64,000 nucleotides of DNA from DATFQE01 sp963739085. GTDB taxonomy: Bacteria; Actinomycetota; Thermoleophilia; Gaiellales; Gaiellaceae. The notes below the pieces were generated by a model. It did not search any database. It worked only from the letters and a program-made list of their open reading frames with translations, and was not told the DNA's origin. Where the stretch lies: the NCBI GenBank assembly GCA_963739085.1, contig CAVTZA010000004.1:434001-498000 (forward strand), in the 5' to 3' direction. Below, one piece after another: positions 25,062 through 32,325 of this stretch. Position 1 is the stretch's first letter; the number at the start of each line of letters is the position of its first letter. The position numbers were made by a program, and so were the translations under genes.

Positions 25062-25949
25062 CTAGTCCTTGATCCGGAGCGGGCTGAGGAGCTGGTAGCC
25101 GTCGCGGAGGAAGGGTGTCCTGTCGACGAGCGCGCCGAGATCGGCGCTCCCGCAGGCGCCCTCCTCCGTGACGATCTCGTCGATGTCCTCGCTCGGGGTC
25201 ACGTCGAAGTACCGCTCGCCCTGAATCTGCTCGAGCGCCTCGGCCGGCCCGACCGGCGCGAGCTTGAGCACCTCGCTCGCGACGACGACCGGCACTCCGA
25301 GCTCGCCCGCCGCAGCCGCGATCCTCGCGGTGCCGACCTTGTTGCAGACCGAGCCGTCGTGGAAGATCGTGTCGGCGCCGATGAGGAACATCGACGCGTG
25401 CTCGAGCGCCTCGATCGCGTCGTCGTCCTCCACCAGCTCGGCCTCGAGACCCTCGCCGCGCAGCTCCTCCGCGAACGCACGCCCCTCCTCGAACGGCGAG
25501 GAGACCGTGCAGACGACCCGCGCGGGCGACCCGTAGAGCAGCGCTTCGCGCACGGTCGCCGAGGCCGAGTGGGTCAGCACGAGCGCGTCCTCCAGCAGCG
25601 GCCGTAGCTGGATCGCGATCGAGTGGCCGGCGCGGTCGCGGCCGGCGATGAGCGCAGTCCCTTCGTCCTCGATCAGGCGCCGGAGGTGGTCGGCCTCGAG
25701 GTGCGACGAGGCGTGAGCTGATCCGAGCAGGCGCCCGAGTGCGCCCGCGATCGCTCCGACGGCAGGCCTGCTCGCGGTCAGCGCACGGCCCGCGTCGAGC
25801 AACCGCTCGAGCAGCTCCTCGCCGCTGGCGGCGTCCTCCTCGGCGACCTCGACGAGGGTCTCCACCGCGCGCCGTGCCATCCAGCTCCCGCCGTGCGTCC
25901 GATCGTCTCGTAGCTCGGCGATGCGCTCTTCGAGAAGTCGTCCCGTCAT
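25062..25949 (-). CDS. IF-2B-like (eIF2B alpha / ribose-1,5-bisphosphate isomerase) family protein
   Basis: 295 residues. The C-terminal Rossmann-like half has ALVLTHSASATVREALLYG, VVCTVSSPFEEGRAFAEEL, MFLIGADTIFHDGSVCNKVGTARIAAAAGELGVPVVVASEVLKL, which are the signatures of the IF-2B superfamily including MtnA and ribose-1,5-bisphosphate isomerase. The GADTIFHDGSVCNKVGT block contains the catalytic-type Asp and Asn/Lys. In bacteria the role is sugar-phosphate isomerisation rather than translation, but the substrate cannot be read from sequence. The ATG at 25949 lies inside the left arm of repeat copy 5. Confidence 0.8.
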   Translation of the reverse strand: MTGRLLEERIAELRDDRTHGGSWMARRAVETLVEVAEEDAASGEELLERLLDAGRALTASRPAVGAIAGALGRLLGSAHASSHLEADHLRRLIEDEGTALIAGRDRAGHSIAIQLRPLLEDALVLTHSASATVREALLYGSPARVVCTVSSPFEEGRAFAEELRGEGLEAELVEDDDAIEALEHASMFLIGADTIFHDGSVCNKVGTARIAAAAGELGVPVVVASEVLKLAPVGPAEALEQIQGERYFDVTPSEDIDEIVTEEGACGSADLGALVDRTPFLRDGYQLLSPLRIKD

Positions 25950-26096
25950 GAGTCCTCGTCGTCGGGGTGCGATGGGGGGCGCGAGGCAAGGACGCAGGGA
26001 GCGTTCGTATCCGAAGGCATACGGGCGCGACTGAGGACGCCGTCCTCGCGTCGTCCAGCGCGGCCCGACGGCACAGGAGTCGTGGCGGGGCGACTT
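25934..26096. repeat. Intergenic inverted-end repeat, copy 5
   Basis: Ends AAGTCGTCCCGTCATGA and the reverse complement of AAGTCGCCCCGCCACGA differ only by transitions. The core CAAGGACGCAGGGAGC is at 25987-26002 (plus orientation), followed by GCGCGACTGAGGACGCCG and a block similar to the inverse of copy 2. Here the element sits between two divergent starts, and its left arm covers the first codons of the IF-2B-like gene. An inner stem GTATCCGAAGGCATAC is also seen near 26007. Confidence 0.7.
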
Positions 26097-26151
26097 CTTA
26101 ACAAGGTGGTCAATGCGCAGACATTGTCGCGTGTACGCTCATCGCCTGCAA

Positions 26152-27105
26152 ATGGCTAGGAACGAGGCGCTCTCGGCTGTCCCCGACGCGGCTCCCGACC
26201 TCAGCGTCGTGGTGCCCGTCTACGAGGAGGAGGGCGCCATCGTCGAGCTGTACGCGCGGACGACCGCGACGCTGGAAGAGCTCGGGCGGCCGTACGAGCT
26301 GATCCTCGTCGACGACGGCTCGTCCGACGGGACGTGGGCCCACATCGAGCGCCTGCACGCCGGCGACTCCCGCGTGCGGGCGGTGCGCTTCAAGCGCAAC
26401 TTCGGCCAGCATCCGGCGATGCACGCGGGGCTGGCCCGCGCCCGGGCCGACATCGTCGTGACGATGGACGGCGACCTCCAGAACGCGCCCGAGGACATCC
26501 CGCTCCTGGTCGAGGCGGTCGAGGCGGGCGCGGACGTGGCCAGCGGCCGGCGCGCCGCGCGGCACGACTCGTGGGGCCGCACGCTTCCGTCTCGCCTGAT
26601 CAACGGGATGCTCCGCCGCTTCACGGGCGTGGCGATCTCGGACTTCGGCTGCGCGTTCAACGCCTACCGGCGGAACGCCGTCGAGCCGATGCTCGGCGTG
26701 ATCGGCCGGCAGAAGTTCACCAAGGCGCTCGTCCTCTCGGGTGGGGCCAGCGTGGTCGAGGTCGACGTCTCACACGCGCCGCGAACGGGCCGCTCGCGCT
26801 ACTCCCCGCTACGGCTGACCCGGCTGGCACTCCATGTCCTTGCGGGGTTCTGGCCGCGCCCGATCCAGTGGGCGGGCCTGGCGATCGGCGCGCTCTGCAC
26901 GCTGCTCGCAACCGTCCTCGGCATCTACGCGCTCTGGTACTGGATCGCCAACGCGAACTTCCCGGGGCCGCTCCTGCTCGGCGTGGCCGTCCTCGTCGTG
27001 CTCGGCACGCAAGGGTTCATCCTCGCCCTGATCGGCGAGTACCTCGCACGCATCCAGCGGGACGTGGAGGGCAGGCCGCTCTACACGATCTCCCAGGAAC
27101 TCTGA
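26152..27105 (+). CDS. GT2 glycosyltransferase with two C-terminal membrane helices
   Basis: 317 residues. The GT-A domain starts DLSVVVPVYEEEGAIVELYARTT with ELILVDDGSSDGTW and the metal-binding VVTMDGDLQNAPEDI. Then ISDFGCAFNAYRRNAV and, at the C-terminus, two membrane helices (about 235-300). This is the DPM1/ArnC/GtrB layout, transferring a sugar to undecaprenyl phosphate on the inner face of the membrane. ATG 26152 was chosen over an upstream in-frame codon at 26110. It leads the operon running to 30388. Confidence 0.9.
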   Translation: MARNEALSAVPDAAPDLSVVVPVYEEEGAIVELYARTTATLEELGRPYELILVDDGSSDGTWAHIERLHAGDSRVRAVRFKRNFGQHPAMHAGLARARADIVVTMDGDLQNAPEDIPLLVEAVEAGADVASGRRAARHDSWGRTLPSRLINGMLRRFTGVAISDFGCAFNAYRRNAVEPMLGVIGRQKFTKALVLSGGASVVEVDVSHAPRTGRSRYSPLRLTRLALHVLAGFWPRPIQWAGLAIGALCTLLATVLGIYALWYWIANANFPGPLLLGVAVLVVLGTQGFILALIGEYLARIQRDVEGRPLYTISQEL

Positions 27106-27123
27106 ACCAGTAGCCTTCCGCGC

Positions 27124-28122
27124 GTGCCGAAGCGCGTCCTCGTCACCGGCGGCGCCGGCTTCATCTCCTCGAACTTCATCCGCCACCTGCTGCGGGCGAC
27201 GCCACACGAGGTCGTGTCGCTCGACGCGCTGACCTATGCGGGCAACATCGAGAACCTCGCCGACGTGATGGCCCACGAGCGCCTCTCGTTCGTGCACGGA
27301 GACATCCGCGACTCGGAGCTCGTCCGCCAGGTCGTGTCCGACGTGGACGTGATCGTCAACGCCGCGGCCGAGTCCCACGTCGAGAAGTCGATCGACGAGG
27401 GTGCGCGCGACTTCGTGACCACCAACGTCGAGGGGACGCAGATCCTGCTCGACGCGGTGCGCGAGACGCCGGTCGAGCGCTTCATCCTGATCTCGTCGAG
27501 CGAGGTCTACGGGACTGCACGCTATGCGCCCATGGACGAGCAGCACCCGCTCGACCCGCGCTCGCCCTACGCGGCCACGAAGGCCGGCGCCGACCGGCTC
27601 GCCTACGCGTACCACGTGACCTACGACCTGCCCGTGGTGATCGTGCGCCCGTTCAACAACTACGGGCCGCGTCAGCACCCCGAGAAGGTCATCCCGCGCT
27701 TCATCACCCAGGCGCTGGACGACCGGCCGCTCACCGTGCACGGCGACGGCGCCGCCAGCCGCGACTGGCTCTACGTCGACGACGACGCCGAGGCGATCGA
27801 GGCGATCATCGAGGCCCCGATCGAGCGGGTCGCCGGCGAGACGATCAACGTCGCCACCGGCATCGACATCTCGGTGGAGGGGATCGCCGACGTCGTGCTC
27901 GAGCTGCTCGGTCGGCCTGCGTCGCTGCGCGAGCACGTCGAGGAGCGGCCCGGCCAGGTGCTCCGGCACGTCGGCTCGACGGACAAGGCCGCGGCGCTGC
28001 TCGAGTGGCGCGCCCGGACGCGCTTCGAGGACGGCCTCGAGCGCACCGTCGCCTGGTACCGCGACAACGAGGCCTGGTGGCGGGCGATTCTGAGCAGCGC
28101 GGCGCGCGCCTACTCGTCCTAG
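27124..28122 (+). CDS. dTDP-glucose 4,6-dehydratase-like SDR
   Basis: 332 residues. RVLVTGGAGFISSNFIRHLL and VSLDALTYAGNIENLADV match RmlB and related dehydratases; the catalytic YAATK is in SPYAATKAGADRLAYAYH, and VRPFNNYGPRQHPEKVIPRFI and NVATGIDISVEGIADVVLELLG complete the pattern. It probably forms a 4-keto-6-deoxy nucleotide sugar for the aminotransferase at 29261. The third Gly of the usual GxxGxxG is replaced (FISS for FIGS). Start GTG 27124; the next gene begins inside its end. Confidence 0.85.
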   Translation: MPKRVLVTGGAGFISSNFIRHLLRATPHEVVSLDALTYAGNIENLADVMAHERLSFVHGDIRDSELVRQVVSDVDVIVNAAAESHVEKSIDEGARDFVTTNVEGTQILLDAVRETPVERFILISSSEVYGTARYAPMDEQHPLDPRSPYAATKAGADRLAYAYHVTYDLPVVIVRPFNNYGPRQHPEKVIPRFITQALDDRPLTVHGDGAASRDWLYVDDDAEAIEAIIEAPIERVAGETINVATGIDISVEGIADVVLELLGRPASLREHVEERPGQVLRHVGSTDKAAALLEWRARTRFEDGLERTVAWYRDNEAWWRAILSSAARAYSS

Positions 28123-29277
28123 GCGCGGGCCCGGCGCAGCTCGGGCTGCTCGAGGCCGCGCGTCGGCGCGGGTTGTTCGTGATCGCCGTCGACCGGGACC
28201 CGTCCGCGCCGGGGTTCGCCTTCGCGGACCGGCGCGCGATCGTCTCCACCGAGGACGAGCGCGGGATCGAGCGGCTCGCCAGGGCGGAGCGTGTCGACGG
28301 CGTGATCGCGCCCGGCATCGACTTCCCCGTCGCGATCGCCGCGCGGGTCGCGCACGGGCTCGGCTTGCCGCACCCGCTCGACCCGCCCACCGCGGTGCTC
28401 GCCACGAACAAGGAGCGCCAGCGCGAGCGGCTCGCGGCGGCAGGCGTGCCGCAGCCCCGTTCGCGCGTGCTCGACGACGACGCCGGCCGCGTGGAGCTGC
28501 CGTGCGTCGTCAAGGCGCCCGACCGCCAGGGCCAGCGCGGGCTGGCGCTCGTCCGCGAGCAGGCGGAGCTGCAGCCTGCAATTGCGGCCGCCCGCGAGGC
28601 GTCCCGTTCCGGCCACGTCCTGATCGAGGAGCTCGTCGACGGGCCCGAGATCACCGTCAACGCCTTCTCGGTGGGCGGCGAGCTTCCACCCGCTCACCGT
28701 CACCGATCGGCTTACGGCCGAGCCGCCTGCGTTCGGCGTCGCGCTGGCTCATGTCTGGCACGCGTCGGCGGAGCCGGTGGAGCTTGCCGCCGCGGCCGCC
28801 GATGCGCTCGGCGTGACCGACGGGCCGACCTACACCCAGATCCGCGTAGGGCCGGACGGGCCGCAGGTGATCGAGATGGCTGCCCGCCTCGGCGGCGGAC
28901 ACGACGCGGAGCTGTGCGAGGCGGCGCTCGGCGTCGACCTCAACGGGATGGCGCTCGCCGCCGCTCTTGGCGAGGCGATCGACCCGCGCCGGCTGCGCGT
29001 CGACGATGCGGTGGGCGGCGCGTGCGTCCGCTTCCTCGTCGCCCCGGAGGGCGAGCTCGAGGGCATGCGGGGGCTCGAGGAGGCCGAGGCCGTCGAGGGC
29101 GTCCGCTGGGTGCGGCTCTACCGGCGACCGGGGCACCGCTTCGGCCCGCTCCGGATCGGCTCCGACCGGGCGGGTGCGGTGCTCGCAGTCGGGGCGAGCC
29201 GCGACGATGCGCTCGGCGCGGCGGCCGACGCCGCCGCCCGGGTGCGGTTCGACGTCGTCGGTGCGCCCGTTGCCTAG
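28077..29277 (+). CDS. ATP-grasp ligase in an amino-sugar operon (one frameshift)
   Basis: About 400 residues after repair. The N-terminal PurK-like region (RLLVLGAGPAQLGLLEAARRRGLFVIAVDRDPSAPGFAFAD) precedes the ATP-grasp core (TNKERQRERLAAAGVPQPRS, CVVKAPDRQGQRGLALV, VLIEELVDGPEITVNAFSVGGE | FHPLTVTDRL, PQVIEMAARLGGGHDAELCEAALGVDL). One extra C near 28685 breaks the frame between GGE and FHPL. GTG 28077 overlaps the dehydratase by 46 bases, and the DegT gene starts inside its end. The position between dehydratase and aminotransferase suggests that it attaches an acid, perhaps an amino acid, to the amino sugar. Confidence 0.8.
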
Positions 29278-30388
29278 GCGGGACACGTTCCTGGGCTTCC
29301 AGCCGCCGGCGGTGGGCGACGAGGAGATCGCCGCGGTCGCCGACACGATCCGCTCGGGCTGGCTCACGACCGGGCCGCGAGCGGCCGAGCTGGAAGAGCG
29401 CTTCGCCGAGTACCTCGAAGCGAGACACGTCCTCGCGCTCTCGTCGGGGACGGCCGCGCTGCACCTCTCGCTCGTAGCGCTCGGCGTCGGACCGGGCGAC
29501 GAGGTCGTGACGAGCCCGATCACCTGGCCGGCGACCGCGAACGTGATCGTCCACTGCGGCGCGAAGCCGGTGTTCGCCGACGTTCGCGAGAGCGACCTCA
29601 ATCTCGACCCCGATCGAGCCCGCGAGGCCGTGACGCCGCGGACGAAGGCGATCCTGCCCGTGCACCTGGCCGGTCAGCCCGCCGACCTCGAGCCGCTCTG
29701 GGAGCTCGGCCTCCCGGTGGTCGAGGACGCCGCACACGCGGTCGAGTCGGCCTACCGGGGCCGCAAGATCGGCGCGCTCTCCGAGGCGACCTGCTTCTCC
29801 CTGTACGCGACGAAGAACGTCGCCGCGGGTGAGGGCGGGCTCGTAGCCACCAATCGCGACGACGTGGCCGCGGCGATCGACGACCTGCGCGTCATGCGCC
29901 GGGGCCACGGCTCCCTCTACGACCTCCCGGTTCCCGGCTACAAGGCCAACCTGTCCGACGTGCTCGCCTCGATCGCGCTCGTACAGCTGGGCAAGCTCGC
30001 GGAGCACCGCGCGATCCGAGAGCGGCACTTCGCGGCGTACGACGCGGCCGTGGCCGGGCTGCCCGGGATCGAGCCGCTGGCCCGCGACCCGCGCGACACA
30101 CACGCGCTCCACCTCTACGTGGTGCGCGTCGACCCCGGGCGCGCCGGCGGGACGCGCGACGAGTACCAGCGTCGTCTCGCCGAGGAGCAGATCGGCACGA
30201 GCGTCCACTTCCTGCCGGTGCACACCCTGAGCGCGTACCGCGAGCTCGGCCACGCGCCGCTCCCGGTAGCCGAGAAGGCGGGCGCGGAGGTGCTCTCGCT
30301 CCCCCTCTCGCCGGCCCACTCGGACGAGGACATCGCCGACGCGATCGACGCCCTGAGGCGGGTGCACGCGCGACTCGTGGGCAAGTGA
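29261..30388 (+). CDS. DegT/DnrJ/EryC1 PLP-dependent sugar aminotransferase (ArnB-like)
   Basis: About 375 residues. AVADTIRSGWLTTGPRAAELEERFAEYL, ALSSGTAALHLSLVALGVGPGDEVVTSPITWPATANVI, LPVVEDAAHAVESAYRG, CFSLYATKNVAAGEGG with the PLP Lys, and YNxxLSD-like GYKANLSDVLASIAL all fit. IGTSVHFLPVHTLSAYRE is typical of 4-keto sugar aminotransferases such as ArnB. It should use the keto sugar made by the 27124 dehydratase. GTG 29261 overlaps the ATP-grasp gene. Its stop is inside the operator-like repeat at 30384. Confidence 0.9.
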   Translation: MRPLPRRDTFLGFQPPAVGDEEIAAVADTIRSGWLTTGPRAAELEERFAEYLEARHVLALSSGTAALHLSLVALGVGPGDEVVTSPITWPATANVIVHCGAKPVFADVRESDLNLDPDRAREAVTPRTKAILPVHLAGQPADLEPLWELGLPVVEDAAHAVESAYRGRKIGALSEATCFSLYATKNVAAGEGGLVATNRDDVAAAIDDLRVMRRGHGSLYDLPVPGYKANLSDVLASIALVQLGKLAEHRAIRERHFAAYDAAVAGLPGIEPLARDPRDTHALHLYVVRVDPGRAGGTRDEYQRRLAEEQIGTSVHFLPVHTLSAYRELGHAPLPVAEKAGAEVLSLPLSPAHSDEDIADAIDALRRVHARLVGK

Positions 30389-30400
30389 CAGTGTGTTACT
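30384..30400. promoter_or_regulatory. Operator-like sequence, copy A
   Basis: AGTGACAGTGTGTTACT matches copy B (AGTAACAGTCTGTTACT) at 15 of 17 bases and overlaps the stop codon of the aminotransferase gene. The two centres are 55 bases apart, about five helical turns. The pair most likely binds one dimeric regulator at two sites. Confidence 0.5.
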
Positions 30401-30437
30401 TGCGGGCTAAGACGAGGTGGGAGGCGGGCTCGGGAGC

Positions 30438-30456
30438 TAGTAACAGTCTGTTACTA
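30438..30456. promoter_or_regulatory. Perfect 19-base palindrome, operator-like, copy B
   Basis: TAGTAACAG-T-CTGTTACTA is a perfect 9+9 inverted repeat about one centre base, 30 bases upstream of the GTG of the 30486 gene. The style fits a TetR- or GntR-type repressor. No regulator gene with obvious specificity lies beside it; the window's TetR gene at 23023 has a different site. Confidence 0.65.
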
Positions 30457-30485
30457 GGCCTGCCGCGCGTCTACCCTTGGCTGCC

Positions 30486-31439
30486 GTGACTCGGCGGAGG
30501 CTCGTTCGCAGCTCGTTGACGCTGCTCGTCACCGGTCTCTGCGTCGCGTACATCGCGTGGAAGATCGACTTCCAGACGACGATCGACGTTCTCCGCGACG
30601 CGGACATCGGCTGGTTCGCCCTCGCGACGGCGATCATGGTCGTCTCGACCGTTCCGCTCGCCTGGCGCTGGCAGCGGTTGCTAGACGCGAAGCGGATCCA
30701 CGAGGCGCTCCGGTGGCTGACGCGCACGTACTTCATCTCGTACACGGCGGGCCAGGTGCTGCCGACGTCGATCGGCGGTGACGCCGTGCGCGTCTTCGAG
30801 ACCGCTCGGCGGCACGAGGGCCGGACCGGGCTGATCACGGGCTCGGTGCTGCTGGACCGGGCGCTCGGTGGGGCAGCGACGCTGATCCTGGCCGCGGTGG
30901 GGTTCGCCCTCGCGGTCGGCGACTACGACGTCGGCGCCTACCTGTGGCTCGAATTCGCGCTCGTCGTCGGGACGGTCCTGCTGGCCGTCGTCTTCTTCTC
31001 GCGCCGGGCGCGGCGCCCGCTCGCCCGCCTGCGGCCGCTGCTCGCATGGATGCGGCTCGAGCGTCCGCTCCGGGCGGTCTACGAGGGGATCCACACCTAC
31101 CGAACGCACGCGCGCCTCCTCGTCGGCCTGCTCGTCTTCACCGTCGTGCTGCAGGCGTTCCGCGTGCTCCCGATCTGGATGGTCGGGAAGTCGGTCGGCA
31201 TCGACCTCTCGCCGCGGCCGTACTACGTGATGGGCCCGATCCTGTTCGTGGTGCTGCTCGCGCCGTTCACCATCAACGGCCTGGCTGTGCGCGAGGCGTT
31301 CTTCGTGAGCTTCCTCGGCAACCTCGGCGTGAGCGCCGACCAGGCTTTCGCGGCGGGCTTCCTCTTCTTCCTCGTCACGCTGCTGCTCGCCGCGCCCGGA
31401 GCGGCGATCCTCGCCTGGGAGGCGGTGCGTCGTGCCTGA
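30486..31439 (+). CDS. LPG-synthase-TM (UPF0104/AglD) family membrane protein
   Basis: 317 residues with about eight membrane helices. LLVTGLCVAYIAWKIDF, GQVLPTSIGGDAVRVFETARR, SVLLDRALGG and FTINGLAVREAFFVSFLGNLGVSADQAFAAGFLFFLVTLLLAAPGA are hallmarks of the flippase-like family PF03706. In glycan loci such proteins are thought to move or retain lipid-linked sugars. GTG 30486 is preferred over TTG 30477. It starts the second block of the glycan locus after the operator pair, and the next gene overlaps its end by eight bases. A paralogue is at 59380. Confidence 0.85.
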   Translation: MTRRRLVRSSLTLLVTGLCVAYIAWKIDFQTTIDVLRDADIGWFALATAIMVVSTVPLAWRWQRLLDAKRIHEALRWLTRTYFISYTAGQVLPTSIGGDAVRVFETARRHEGRTGLITGSVLLDRALGGAATLILAAVGFALAVGDYDVGAYLWLEFALVVGTVLLAVVFFSRRARRPLARLRPLLAWMRLERPLRAVYEGIHTYRTHARLLVGLLVFTVVLQAFRVLPIWMVGKSVGIDLSPRPYYVMGPILFVVLLAPFTINGLAVREAFFVSFLGNLGVSADQAFAAGFLFFLVTLLLAAPGAAILAWEAVRRA

Positions 31440-32325
31440 GGTCTCGACGATCGTCGTGACCTACAACGCGCTCCCCTGGCTCGACCGGGCGCTCGAGAGC
31501 GCCCGCGGCACGGAGCTCGTCGTCGTCGACCACGGCTCGACGGACGGGACGCTCGAGCTCGTGCGCGACCGCTTTCCCGAAGCGACGCTGGTCGAGCAGG
31601 GCAACCTCGGCTTCGGCGCCGGCAACAACGCGGGGATGCGCGTCGCCTCGGGGCGCTGGTACCTGCTCCTGAACTCGGATGCCTGGCTCGAGCCGGGTGC
31701 GCTCGACGCCTTGATCGCGTTCGCCGAGGCGCACCCCGGCGCGGCGGTCGTCGGGCCGCGCCTCCTCAACCCGGACGGAACACTCCAGCGCTCGGTGCGC
31801 GGCTTTCCCACCGTCTGGCGGATCGCAACCGAGTACCTGTTCCTGCGCAAGCTCGCACCGCGCTCGCGGCTGCTCAACGCGTTCTACGCGGGCGGCTTCG
31901 AGCACGACACGGCCCGCGAGGCGGAGTTCCTGATGGGCTCGGTGCTGCTCGTCCGGAGGGAGGCGGTGGAGGCCGTCGGCGGCTTCGACGAGCGCTACTT
32001 CATGTTCAGCGAAGAGACCGACTGGTGCTACCGCTTCCGGCAGGCGGGGTGGCAGGTCTGGTTCTTCCCCGGAGCCGAGGCGGTGCACGTGGGCGGGGCG
32101 ACGACGACGCAGAACTGGGGGCCGATGTTCCGCGAACAGGTGCGCGGGCACCTGCGCTTCCTCGCCGAGCACCGTGGCGATCGCCAGGCGGAGCGCGCGC
32201 GGCGGCTGATGCTCGTCGCGCTCGCCGTCCGCGGGCGGCTCTTCCGCGGTGAGCGGGGCAAGGCGTACCGCGGCGCGGCCAGGTGGCTAGCCTCGGGGAG
32301 CGCCTCGGCACTCCTCGAGCGATGA
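31432..32325 (+). CDS. GT2 glycosyltransferase (rhamnosyltransferase-like)
   Basis: 297 residues. STIVVTYNALPWLDRALESA, ELVVVDHGSTDGTLELV, NLGFGAGNNAGMRVASGRWYLLLNSDAWLEPGAL and FDERYFMFSEETDWCYRFRQAGWQVWFFPGAEAVHVGG are the standard blocks of WbbL/RfbN-type rhamnosyl and related transferases. It is cytoplasmic and probably extends a lipid-linked repeat unit. GTG 31432 overlaps the previous gene, and its TGA overlaps the next ATG (ATGA), so the three genes are coupled. Confidence 0.9.
   Translation: MPEVSTIVVTYNALPWLDRALESARGTELVVVDHGSTDGTLELVRDRFPEATLVEQGNLGFGAGNNAGMRVASGRWYLLLNSDAWLEPGALDALIAFAEAHPGAAVVGPRLLNPDGTLQRSVRGFPTVWRIATEYLFLRKLAPRSRLLNAFYAGGFEHDTAREAEFLMGSVLLVRREAVEAVGGFDERYFMFSEETDWCYRFRQAGWQVWFFPGAEAVHVGGATTTQNWGPMFREQVRGHLRFLAEHRGDRQAERARRLMLVALAVRGRLFRGERGKAYRGAARWLASGSASALLER

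Noticed and set aside
25062..25949. Translation initiation factor
   Set aside because: Bacteria do not use eIF2B; the family in bacteria comprises sugar-phosphate isomerases and relatives.
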